Under the pieces are notes generated by a model. The model was not told the DNA's origin. It did no database searches and saw only the letters and a list, made by a program, of their open reading frames with translations. Source: Eurosta solidaginis (taxonomy: Eukaryota > Arthropoda > Insecta > Diptera > Tephritidae). From it: 64,000 nt of DNA. This document shows positions 54,226-64,000 of the stretch, in pieces; position 1 is the stretch's first letter; every line of letters begins with the position of its first letter. The stretch covers positions 266,988,897 to 267,052,896 of the forward strand of contig NC_090319.1 of the NCBI RefSeq assembly GCF_040869045.1. The letters are read 5' to 3'. Made by a program: the position numbers and the translations under genes.

Positions 54226-54299
54226 AGGCCTTGAGCTCGATTCGAAGCCGCGAACTTACAAATCAGTATGCCGATATAACAACAAAAATTGTTAAAGAT
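54226..54299 (-). repeat. Fragment with tRNA B-box-like motif
   Basis: ggccttgagctcgattcgaa is the inverse of the 28.9-kb arm sequence. Too short to classify; possibly a tRNA-SINE head scrap. Confidence 0.35.
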
Positions 54300-54530
54300 T
54301 AAAAACTTGAAAATAAAATAATAAAAAAAATTGTTAAGTTAAACGGTTTTATTGAAAGCAATACTTACATGAAATAATAATAATAATAAAAGCTAGAAGA
54401 TAATTAGGTAGGTTCTAGGTACTAGTCATCATACTCCTCATCGATCTAGGGCGTTGATCAGACAATTAAATAAAAGTGTTGGAGGCGTCAAATTTCTATT
54501 GTTAGTCATAAGTAAGGCCAACTGGACCAT
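54300..54530 (+). mobile_element. Single arm of the snapback element
   Basis: Matches 37420-37640: aacttgaaaataaaataat, taaacggttttattgaaa, aaaagctagaa, attaggtagg, tagggcgttgatcagacaatta and aataaaagtgttgg. The second arm is absent, so this is a half-element or a deletion derivative. Confidence 0.75.
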
Positions 54531-54569
54531 AATCAGGTTATGCTACGCCTCACAAATACACTCCCGAAG

Positions 54570-55770
54570 TTAAATAACGCCAGCGAATTCAATATACGGC
54601 GGTGTTCTTCAATTCGACCTTCTGTGAGACACGCAAATTGTCAGCTATTCAGATGATACTGTCGCAGTACCAGTGGGCAAGAAACTGGATCTGCTCCAAG
54701 CATTATGTTATAACGCCGTGGGAAGAATAAAGAAATGGCTGGCGAACATGGGGTTGGAAATGGCTATAAATAAGAAAAAAGTGGGGTGGGTGACCTCACA
54801 GTGGACTGTGAATGAGTTAGTTCTAACCAGGGGGGATTATGAAATAAAGCCAAAGCCTTTCTTGAAATACTTAGGAGTAAACATTGACTCAAAACTAACT
54901 TTTAAGGAGCACTTCAGGGCAGTGCGAAAGAAAGTCTCTAGAGTAAGTGGAACCCAATATCAACGGCCCAGGCGAAGCTACCCGTCAGATTTTATCCAAT
55001 GTAACCCGCTCGATAGTACTTTATGCAACACCAGTATGGCACGGATCTAAAATGATCTACCAAAAATAAATAATAGCAGCCAACCTATTACTGCTATACC
55101 AATAGCATGTCCTTATCGGACAATACGGATGGCGCTATCGCTGTTTTAACACGAAAAGTTCAATTAGATTTAAATTCAAATGAAATGGTTGATCTTTATG
55201 ACATTGGAGTCCACCGAACATCTGAAGATGCCAAGAAAAGCGCAAGGTCACGAACATTAATTAGGTGGCAAGAAATGTGGCAAGAATCGGGGAAAGGGCG
55301 CTGTACCTCCATGTTAGCTCAGAATATAATAGAATGGTACGAGCGGAATCAGGGCAAACTAAACGACCAGCTCACGCAGATATTGAGTGCGCACGGCATT
55401 TTAAGGGGTATCTGCATAAGCGTACAATAGCGGAGGATCCGTTTTCACGGCGAAAAACTCTCTGTACACAGATTTTTTGGAGAGGAGCTTCTCATTAGGA
55501 ATTCAGTTATCCCAATGTGCAGAGACATACATTGTTGGACTGCTGTGAGTAAAATGGCATTTCTTGTGTTGACGTGATTAACGCGTGGCAAAAGGGAGCA
55601 TGGAGAAATGCGCATGAAAAGCATTGGCGACTAAATCACTTTTCCCCCAGTGACGTTTTGCCTCACGACTGTAGCGCGGGGTGTGGGTATATGAACGAGA
55701 TTAGCCTGATTTCATTGGGCCACTTAAGGGCAGTGCGTTGCCCCAACGTGCAAGAAAAAAAAAAGAAAAC
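54570..55770 (+). pseudogene. R1-like LINE fragment: RT C-terminus to 3' end
   Basis: Starts with YSDDTVAVPVGKKLDLLQAL (catalytic box at 54646-54657, S in place of the usual A). Continues as IKKWLANMGLEMAINKKKV, VNIDSKLTFKEHF to 55048, then frame changes: VLTRKVQLDLNSNEMVDLYD (from 55107), LIRWQEMWQESGKGR, and in the next frame FKGYLHKRTIAEDPF...IFWRG (55390-55490). The order and spacing are those of R1-clade ORF2 downstream of the YxDD box. The final cysteine region is blurred (DCSAGCGYMNE). The RT fingers, palm start and endonuclease are absent. Confidence 0.75.
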
Positions 55771-56027
55771 TTTGAGAAGGCTGGCTTTTTCACCATTGTA
55801 TCTAATTCAACATGTATATATGTGACGCAAAATGTGATGTGGAGAAAGCACCACACAAAGCAAGTTTGTTTGTACAGTTCATAGCGAACATACACACATA
55901 ATTTTTTTATATCGCACGCAAAGAAGTATAACTTTTAAAACTATTATATTGATCGAGTAAGCTGAGTAATCAAATTCTAAGTTAATAAGTTTTTTGTTGA
56001 ATCAAAATGAACCTTACTTTAATATAT
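55771..56027 (+). repeat. R1-like 3' untranslated region, uninterrupted
   Basis: aaggctggctttttcaccatt, tatatatgtgacgcaaaatgtgatg and cagttcatagcgaacatac match the two halves at 34156-34216 and 36007-36180, here with nothing inserted. Serves as the empty site for the TIR element at 34217-36006. Confidence 0.6.
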
Positions 56028-56525
56028 TGTAACGAACTTACTGAAATTCTGCTTATTCCAAATCTTCTACTAACGTTCGAATCACTAAACTTTTGAATAA
56101 ATAACTCCAATATTGAATAATGCAAAATGGCCTTTATTAAAGTACTTCACAATAACACTTATAATTCGCAACCGATAGCGTGCTTCAACCAAACTGATTG
56201 TCGTGCCTCCGCTGTCGCTGCTTTTATACTGTGAGGTTTCCTCGTTGACATATTTCTAGGCGCTTCTATTTACAGAACTTACTAGTTAGTTATCAGCTAT
56301 AAAATTACTCAGCTGTAACTACAGATGCATGATTTTATAGCTTCTCTCAAACCCCATGCGCTTGTATGTGTGAGCGACACTTGCACGACCATTGCATACT
56401 TTCGAGAGTATCTCAGATTTATGCATGTGGTTGTGCGTTGCTTCTCCGCTGCGAGTACGTACATATGTGTAGACATAATAATTGAATTATTGATGTGCAT
56501 ACAAGTTGCTGCTTAGCATCGGCTT
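56028..56525 (-). repeat. Solo LTR, ATAT-targeting family, copy 4
   Basis: Starts tgtaacgaacttactg after the flank ATAT (56024-56027). On the minus strand it shows acagtataaaagcagcgaca as TATA region and taataaaggccatt as poly(A) signal. The far (5') end is truncated at about 56525, so no second ATAT. Closest to the copy at 30040. Confidence 0.82.
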
Positions 56526-57002
56526 AGAGAAAAATAAAAAAAAAATTTATCAATCGATAAAATATCAGAACACACTTTAATGTATTGATTGAGTTACCTT
56601 AGCTATGATTACACAGTACAACAAAACTACGACTTTTTCTTTATAAAATATACTTCAAACAGATCCCTTGAAGGCGGCAAGGGAACTTTTATCAAGTTAT
56701 GAAAAAACTGGAAGACTTACTAATTTGGTGTTTTAAAAAACATTCATACAATGCTTGACATTTAATACTAGCACTTCTATTCGCCAAAATTAATCCCTTC
56801 ATAGTTTTTCTTTCCCTCAAAAATGAGAATTTAGAGTCTACATTTAGCAACAAGTTACATCAGCGATTATCATTTAAAATTCCTATTAAAATCGAAAGTA
56901 AAATTTACTTAAATTGCCTTGACTTAAAATAACTTTCATTTCCTTGAAATCAAAGACTTCAAAAATATGCCCTATAACTTTTTATTGTAGATTATTTTTC
57001 TG
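56526..57002. other. No recognisable feature
   Basis: AT-rich spacer. Confidence 0.4.
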
Positions 57003-57350
57003 GCGGCCACCGTGGTGTGGTGGTAGCGTGCTATGCCTACCACACCGTATGCCCTGGGTTCGCACCCCGGGCAAAGCAACATCAAAATTTTAGAAATATG
57101 GTTTTTCAATTAGAAGAAAATTTTTCTAAGCGGGGTCGCCCCTCTTTGGCAAGCGCTCCGGGTGTTTTTCTGCCATGAAAAACTCTCAGTGAAAACTCAT
57201 CTGCCTTGCAGATGCCGTTCGGAGTCGGCATAAAACATGTAGGTCCCGTCCGGCCAATTTGTAGGGAAAATCAAGAGGAGCACGACGCAAATTGGAAGAG
57301 AAGCTTGGCCTTAGATCTCTTCGGAGGTTATCGCGCCTTACATTTATTTT
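57003..57350 (+). mobile_element. tRNA-derived SINE, copy 4 (best preserved)
   Basis: 348 bp. The tRNA-like head has an A-box region tggtgtggtggtagcgtgct (57013-57032) and a B box ggttcgcacccc (57057-57068) closed by ccctggg/cccgggc pairing. The body is aaagcaacatcaaaattt, tttctaagcggggtcgcccc, gccatgaaaaactctcagtg, gtcggcataaaacatgtagg, gacgcaaattggaagagaag and ttatcgcgccttacat. It ends in a ttattttattttt tail. The first 70 bp provide an internal pol III promoter. Reference for the other copies at 8277, 15370, 33604 and 35434. Confidence 0.92.
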
Positions 57351-58335
57351 ATTTTTTTTTTTATTTTGCCAACAGCAAACAACTCAAAACTTTCAGTTTT
57401 AGCCACACTAAGAATTAAACAACATTTTTATTATATGAGATTAATCGATATCTGAAGATTTTAGAGAAATTTCTTTAAAAATAAAATGCTACAAATAAAT
57501 TGAGCATTTCGAACAAATTCAAAATTAAAAGCGCGAAATCTCATTCCACCCATACCCAGCTCGATTGTGTATTTTTTTTAATTATAGTTGTCAAATATTA
57601 ATAATCAAGTTTATATGTACGAATTTATTACAATCGAAAATTATCAAGCTTTTTTGTTTCTAACAAAGGAGAATAGTTAGCAGTTAAACAAATGCAAATT
57701 CACTTTCAACATTTGACACAATTTTGTCACTCAAATGATTTCCAGCAGCCATAAATTCCCTATCATCAACAAATAAAATATACAGTAAAAGAATTTCTAT
57801 TTCATTTATAATGAACGATTTTGTGTGTTTCTCTCTAAATGTATTCTAATCTTGTGATATACAACTTTTTGTATACAAATAAACATTAATAACGGCAAAT
57901 AGTTCGCCGTTATTTTTACTGCCAGATGGTATTGTTATGAAAACTATTGGTATTGTGACGTATGTTATAATTGTTTATGAATTTTATGTTTATTTTGTAT
58001 CTCGCTTAGTTAGCCTTTTTAGTTTAACTTAATAACCTGTTTTGACTCATTGAAACTGGCCAACAAGCACCAAAAATCAAATTTTTTCTAAGCGATATAT
58101 CATTTGCTATAGAAGCACCAACTTAACATATAAACAGCACAGGCTATTTTAGATTGAACGGACCGCCAATAAAGGGCTCACATAGTCTGAAAGTCCTCAT
58201 AGTGTTACCAGAATTTGTTAGAAATCCAATCAAAAAAAAAAACCTGATTAGGTATCAGGACTTGTGTTATAGAATAACTCCGCCCTCTTGGCAAATAATA
58301 TACATTTTCTAGGACCTAGGTGAATTGTGATCTGG
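57351..58335. other. No recognisable feature
   Basis: AT-rich, no supportable gene or repeat. Confidence 0.45.
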
Positions 58336-58339
58336 CGAT

Positions 58340-58540
58340 TCTGCCACCCCTAGTGTAGCCTTGACCTGGCGAGCCTAGGACACAAACACGCAACGTGCTC
58401 AACCGTTTCTTCATACAGCTTGCACCTCCTACATGTGCTGTTATTGACGTGACCTAACTGTAAGCACGTAACGCCAAAAAGCAGTGTCCAGTAAGAATGC
58501 CCTTCGTGAACCGTCTCTTTATATATACATAAGCAATTTT
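58340..58540 (-). pseudogene. LINE C-terminal zinc-motif scrap
   Basis: Minus frame gives SYWTLLFGVTCLQLGHV, then CRRCKLYEETVEHVACLCPRLARSR, a CxxC...HxxCxC pattern as in LINE ORF2 after RNase H (compare 52490-52550). Both sides end without other LINE sequence. Confidence 0.7.
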
Positions 58541-58550
58541 GTGAGTACAA

Positions 58551-58880
58551 CGACGTAGAATTTGCATATAATATTGGAAATTTTGCAACCCCACCCTTCT
58601 TTCCACTCCAGTTCTGATTGATGGATCATATGCTACAACTGTCTCTTTTGAATTCTCCGAAATGGATTGGGACGTTTACTATCGACTCGTCGAGTGCTGA
58701 AACCTCCGTTGCTATCTGATTCTTTTTGCTACTTTCTATCTCGTTGTGACCGGAAACTCAGTATAGATGTAATGTCCGGCTTAAGTGAAGTCTCTCCTAT
58801 GCTTATTGTTCAAGCGAGCGATTATCGCACGCACCTTGAATTGATTTTACACATTGAATTTCCCTTTATGCATTGAATTT
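58551..58880. other. No recognisable feature
   Basis: Spacer. The ORF at 58667-58876 has no motif and no neighbour that would give it a role. Confidence 0.35.
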
Positions 58881-59685
58881 GTAGTTCTTAAATGACTCCC
58901 TCATGGGAACACACCTAAAACCTCAGCTACGTGGTTGGCAACGCGTGCGCTACTCGCTCGCCTGAACGAGCATCCGCTGTCAAACATTCATTGTTGACAT
59001 TCTTCCTTTTAATAATTATTATAACTCGAAATTTTTATCCCTCGCGGTTGAGACCTAAGTAAATTTACAAAGAAAATTTTAAACTCCTTTGTTGTTAAAG
59101 TGAATTTACATCTGTATTGTTAACGTTTGTAAATAAGCAATAAAGTTTAATTTATAGCTGTGAACTTTTTAATTAAAAAAACCCGTGTGTAAAATTTGCG
59201 CCTTAGCACGTCGGGCTAAAGTAAGTTCGACTTGAGGTTTTCTTTATTCCGCGATCCATCACCACTTAATTTGGCCAGTGCCGCTACGCAACCATCAGTG
59301 CACAAATTGGCTAATGAAGTCAATTGTCACCGCCATATCCAACCACACCATAATTTACTTGTTGAATCATCAAAGCACCACCACCTTCGCCATCACCAGC
59401 ATAACCTCGCCATCCCAGCCGTGCCATCACAGCAGCAGCCGTGTCAGCAGCAGCTCCATACAAAAAAGGGAAACTAAATTTAGGTACGGTGTCCCCCTAA
59501 ACAGTGGTCCTTCGACGCCACTTGGAACCAGCCATACAAAATAATAAGTCCAAATCTCCACCCGTGAGTATTAAATGAAATACAATACAATCCCATCACG
59601 GAATATCTATACGTAGATAGAAAAATTAAGGCATTTTGAGTATCGAAACTTATTATTTCCCGCCAAAAATTGCACATCTCATTTC

Positions 59686-59711
59686 ATATATATATATATA
59701 TATATATATAC
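59686..59711. repeat. (TA)n microsatellite
   Basis: About 13 TA units within the BEL leader region. Confidence 0.9.
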
Positions 59712-60519
59712 ATAATAACCCCTGTTAAATCTTAGTACGGTATATGTGCAAAACATAATAAGAAAAACTCTATAAGTCAGATACGGCACGTATATCGATT
59801 TTACCACTCAAATGTTTGTTTTCGGTATTACATTTGTATACCGCTCTAAAACTGTTTAATCTCTCTTAAATCGATACAGTGTCTTCCCTTGCTGTTTATC
59901 ATAGCATAAACCTCTACAGGTTTCTTATTTATCCCCATTTAAATTAATACAAAACGCAAAAAAAATATTTTTCAATTTCCATACTCGCGTATACATACAT
60001 ACGGATTTACAAACGAAAGAAACCGACCTAAGCGGTAAAGTAAAATCTCGTGCACAGTGGTACAAAAGTGGTGTAATGCGTGTAATAGCACTTTTCTCGC
60101 ATAAAATTTGCACGCTATAAATTCGCAATCTCCAATAAGAATTTCGATAAGCTACTCAGCTTCCTCGCATCAAAACCCCTCTACAGTCCAACAAATCGGA
60201 GTGCAAATAAGACTCCTCTAAGTCACACAAACAAAAAAAAAACCAAAAAACCTTATCTCGAGATAATCTTATACGAATGAATTCCCCATATCAAAAGTAT
60301 AATAATTTCCCCTAGATACTTTAATACGCATATATTCTTCACATACACACACGTTTATAAAAGTGCGGTACGGTGATACAATTTCATTTGTTGCTCTGTC
60401 AAGCGGGTACAGTGGTAAGAATTCACGGTTCGCGTTATTAAATATAATTTCAAAAGGTCAAAAGGTTATTTCTCTTGCCGTGAAATTTGCATTGCGGTGA
60501 TAAATTTTTCTTTAAGTCG

Positions 60520-60592
60520 TCAACTCACTCTCTCTCTCTCAGGCTCTCTCCCTCACTCTCAGGCTCTCTCCCTCGCTTGCTCACTTTATGTT
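60520..60592. repeat. CT-rich repeat, aggctctctccctc units
   Basis: ctctctctctc followed by two copies of caggctctctccctc(a/g)ct. Lies 40 bp before the gag start. Confidence 0.85.
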
Positions 60593-60629
60593 AGGCGTCC
60601 CTCAAAGAAGCCAATCAAAAAGCCCCACA

Positions 60630-63600
60630 ATGAGTGACGACGAAAAATCCCAAAACAGTTCTAAAGATTAACGCCAAATGCGCCAAACCACAAAAAAAAA
60701 ATAAGCAAATGTTCACGGCAAATAAATTCATCTCGGAAATGGATAATTTCACGGACTACTGTGCTCGATTCAGGTCCACCCCGATTAATGAAAATACGGA
60801 GTCGTCCCTGAAAATTAAAGATACCAATATTGATAGGTTTTGGGACCGGGTCCAAACCTCCCATGACGCGGTATTAGATACAGATCTAGATCTACCAGAT
60901 GACTTCAAACCGGTCGCGTTTAATAAATACCGGTCATGTCTAATTATCTATGAGGACCCAAAAGCCCAGATAGGTGACCAACTTATGTGCTCCAACAAGC
61001 ACATATTCCCATATCCGCCCCCACCGCATCACTTCCCAGAGATGGAACAGGTTTCGGCTTAAAAATCCCGCCTTTTGATACAGAAGTATTTTATGGGGGT
61101 TATGAACAATGACCATCATTTCGGGACATGTTCACTGCGGTTTATATTAACCACCCAAAACTCACAAAAGCCCAGAAATTATATCACCTCCGGTATAAAA
61201 CACAAGGCAAAGCCGGTCAAATAGTCAAACAGTTCCCACACAGTGATGCCTATTTTGAACTGGCTTGGGAAGCCCTAAAGTCGCGATATGAAAATCGCAG
61301 GGTTCTGGCTGACAACCAAATAAAAACCCTTATGAATTTAAAATCAATACCCATTAAAAATAGCGAGGATATACAGAAATTGCAACCATCCGTAAATAAT
61401 TGCCTCCAAATTCTCGCTACTCAGCAAGTTTCAACAGAAAGTTGGGATCATTCCTCATTTATCTGGTCATCTCTAAATTCCCGGAGAACACGGTAACCCT
61501 GTGGGAACAGTCTCTAACCTCCAGGAAATATCTCCCCAACTGGGCCCAAATGAACCAGTTTCTGACTACTCGCTATGAGGTGGAAGAAAGAGTAGACCAA
61601 TGGCGCCCCTCTAAACCCACATCGGACCCCGCTAGCACAAGCTACTCTAAATAAAATATTTCTGCATTCAGAGGCAATAATCACGAAAAATCCAATCCGA
61701 AGATTCAATCCCATGCTACAGAACACCGCACAAATGTACAAATGTACAAATGCGCATATTGCAAAATCTCCGAGCACCCCCTGTACAGCTGTGCAAAATT
61801 CGCTAGAATGCCAGTCCATGATCGGAACAAGTTCGTGAGAGACAATCACATGTGCTTTAACAGCCTATCTCAGTCCCACGTTCTAAGAGATTGCAATAGC
61901 ACATGCAAGTGTGTTCACTACCGACAACGGCACAACTCAGCTCTCCATGATGATGCGACCTCTAGCACATCATCAACACCAAGAATGCATAAAGCCACAG
62001 CCGAAGTAGCAACTACCACCCCCACGTATGTCAGTCTCCCAACTCCCCACTCTCCGGAAGACAACCGGGATCAACCCACGTGTTCAAAAATGCCCATGTA
62101 CAATCTTTCTACTCGGACAATGAAAGTAAAGTACTACTCCCGACGGCAATCGTCTTAGTAGAACACCGAGGTGAACTCTTCAAACTCAGAGCCCTAATTG
62201 ACCAAGGGTCAGAACGGAGCTTTATCTCCTCCAAAGCTCAAATAAAACTGCGTCTACCATGCCAAATTTCGAAATATCTGGCATGGGTGGAAGAGTAGTT
62301 CAAGCATCGAACAAACTATGCGCTCTAATTTTAGTCTCGAACGATTTAACCACAAGGATCCAAGCACAAGCTATTGTCCTACCCCAGTTAACCAAGGTCT
62401 TACCCAAATTTAATCCCACCCAAGGACAGCGTGAAAAATGGGCGCATCTAATCCTGGCAGATGCAAACTGCCACCCTCCATCCCAGATTGACTTAGTCAT
62501 TGGTAGTGACCTTATCCCGCAGATAATGCTAGAAAGTGTTGAAAAAATCTCCCCGAACTTACCAGCGATAAACACCATATTTGGGTGGATCCTTAGTGGA
62601 CAAGTCCCTAGCAAAGTAGTTTCGTTCTCAACCCAGGTGGAGGAAGTATCAAACTCCCTCGATTCGCAGCTCAGAAAATTCTGGGAACTGGAAGAAGTAT
62701 CCACCCCCAAGTATCTTAATGTTGAAGACACTATATGCGAAGAATTGTACCAGTCCACCACCACTCGCACAGATGACGGTCGCTACGTAGTGCGACTCCC
62801 CTTTAGACGCAGTTTCCCAGAAGAGGTAGCCTTAGGTAGATCACGAACTTCAGCTCTTCTTAGCATGGAGAGAAATCTTCTCAAAAAAGGCGAGCTTAAA
62901 TCCCAATATGACCAAGTCTTAATAGAATATCTCACCCTAGGTCATATGGAAGAAACCACTTCCTACGAAAAATGCTCTGACAACAAATACTTGTCGTTCT
63001 ACCTACCCCATCACCCGGTTATAAAGCACGAAAAAAGAACTACCAAGGTACGTGTGGTTTTTAATGGATCAAAGAAATCAACTTCCGGTAATTCTCTGAA
63101 TGATGTTCTCTATATCGGTCCCCCCTACAACCCGATTTGATGCTATTAATACTCAAGTGGCGCACGTACCAATTTGTTTTCAACGGCGATGTAGAAAAAA
63201 TTTACCGCCAAATTTTCTTACATGAGGAGGACCAAGATTACCAAAAAATTGTTTTCGCTCAGCCCCCAATGGTCCAATTCAAGATTTTAAGCTTAAAAAC
63301 GTCACATTCGGTCTTAATTGCGCTCCCTATCTTGCAATACGTACCTTGCACGAACTCTCTAAAGACGTCAATAATACTTTCCCTTAAGCATCTCAGATAT
63401 TAAAAGACGAGACATATGTAGACGACATACTCTCTGGCGGGCACTCCATCCTCTCAGCTTCAGAGTCCCTCTCGCAAGTCAGGCAAGCCCTTACGTCAGC
63501 AGGCTTCCCCCTTAGAAAAATCACGGCAAACCATCCTGAAATAATTGAAACTATTCCCACACCAGACTTGGCGGATTCCCAGTTTCTCGAATTCGAAAAA

Positions 63601-64000
63601 GCAAGTACGACGAAAACGCTCGGGATTCAATGGAATGCCATAAAGGACTCATTTTCGTAGACCGTTGAATCCATCCCAGTAACCACCGCGAGCACAAAGC
63701 GACAAATTCTCTCTTCCGTCGCAAAACTTTTCGACCCCGCAGGATGGCTAACGACGATAATGATTCAAATCAAAATTCTCTTACAAGAGCTGTGGCTTGA
63801 CGAAATTGACTGGGACGAACAGGTGAAACCCCTCCGCCTCGTAAAGTGGACGCAGTTCGCACATAACGTCCACGCCATGACAGGGATTCAAATTCCTCGT
63901 TGGGTCAATTACTCCCCTGACCAACCCATGGAGCTGCATGGCTTTTGCGACGCGTCGGAGAAAGCTTATTGCGCCAGAATTTATGTCCGAACGACGGTAG
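60630..64000 (+). pseudogene. BEL/Pao Gag-Pol, broken, cut by the window edge
   Basis: Gag starts at ATG 60630 (MSDDEKSQNSSKD then a stop) and continues in the next frame (KFISEMDNFTDYCARF). The DUF1759-type Gag block YHLRYKTQGKAGQIVKQF is at 61188-61245, and a zinc region CAYCKISEHPLYSC is at 61750. The protease motif ALIDQGSERSFIS is near 62192, in DxGS form as usual for BEL. RT-connecting segments GSDLIPQIM and VRVVFNGSKKS (to 63140), GDVEKIYRQIFLHEEDQ, then YVDDILSGG with the catalytic box at 63415-63426. The region after it (LGIQWNAIKDSFS, stop, TVESIP) reaches FCDASEKAY near the edge, which may be the RNase H start. At least five frame changes and stops (for example TGA after GGYEQ near 61112) make it inactive. 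Integrase and the 3' LTR are beyond 64000. Confidence 0.93.

Larger units (their letters stand above)
58885..60629 (+). mobile_element. 5' LTR and leader of the BEL/Pao element (limits not fixed)
   Basis: A long non-coding stretch directly upstream of a BEL/Pao gag-pol. A poly(A) signal aataaag at 59140 and the following atttatagctgtgaact suggest LTR sequence before about 59200. 59230-59545 is rich in cacc and cagcag words. A CT-rich leader with repeated aggctctctccctc units lies at 60525-60590. The exact LTR edges and primer site could not be set because the 3' LTR lies beyond the window. Confidence 0.5.

Noticed and set aside
57003..57080. A functional tRNA gene
   Set aside because: It has A- and B-box-like motifs but poor cloverleaf pairing, and it continues into the SINE body; four other copies share that body.

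Overview
The window is eukaryotic: it is AT-rich, has no operon-like gene packing, and carries insect transposable elements (TEs), spliceosomal intron signals and tRNA-derived SINEs. The set of repeats (a roughly 345-bp tRNA-SINE, a copia element, BEL/Pao, RTE-, R1- and RNase H-type LINEs, and hairpin-ended non-autonomous elements) looks like a higher fly, most likely a tephritid fruit fly. The species cannot be fixed from this sequence alone. I found no exon I would assign to a conserved host gene. The 64 kb reads as an intergenic or intronic TE nest.

Layout. 0-2.7 kb: a GC-rich candidate LTR and a diverged 288-bp tandem repeat. 2.7-10.1 kb: a palindromic MITE, one copy of family A, two copies of family B, a 144-bp TIR element and a SINE. 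10.2-15.7 kb: a solo LTR, two old RTE LINE remnants and a minus-strand SINE. 15.9-18.8 kb: a family A copy carrying about 11 units of a 130-bp satellite. 20.2-26.4 kb: a family B copy split by a full copia element (21293-25333; 141-bp LTRs, TSD TAGAC) and a solo LTR (TSD ATAT). 27.3-29.4 kb: a foldback made of inverted ~41-bp repeats, a purine tract, a retroposon with a 14-bp TSD, and a CGATA-rich stretch. 30-36.2 kb: a solo LTR, LINE tails, SINEs, and a 1.8-kb TIR element whose empty site survives in a paralogous repeat at 55.8 kb. 37-38.9 kb: a large palindrome and a third hairpin-ended family. 39.2-42.8 kb: head-to-head family A copies with about 15 satellite units. 43-47.4 kb: a degraded, intron-bearing gene of an uncharacterised multicopy arthropod family (minus), abutting a LINE (plus). 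47.9-52.8 kb: a 123-bp satellite, an internally deleted LINE, family A, and a LINE with a 13-bp TSD. 53.6-58.6 kb: dispersed repeats, an R1-like LINE, a solo LTR, a SINE and a LINE scrap. 58.9-64 kb: a BEL/Pao element running off the right edge.

How the parts relate. Families A and B and a third family at 38.2 kb share an architecture: a short hairpin plus CCTTACTTGT-like terminus at one end, and subterminal inverted repeats at both ends (13 of 13 bases identical in the 15.9-18.8 kb copy). Family A also has a central tandem array. This matches the published layout of Helentron-associated DINE-1/INE-1 (HINE) elements of Drosophila and is the main structural hypothesis here. The 130-bp arrays look like satellite growth inside such an element (about 2, 11 and 15 units in three copies). 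Every autonomous-type element seen (copia, BEL, all LINEs) is broken by stops, frameshifts or deletions.
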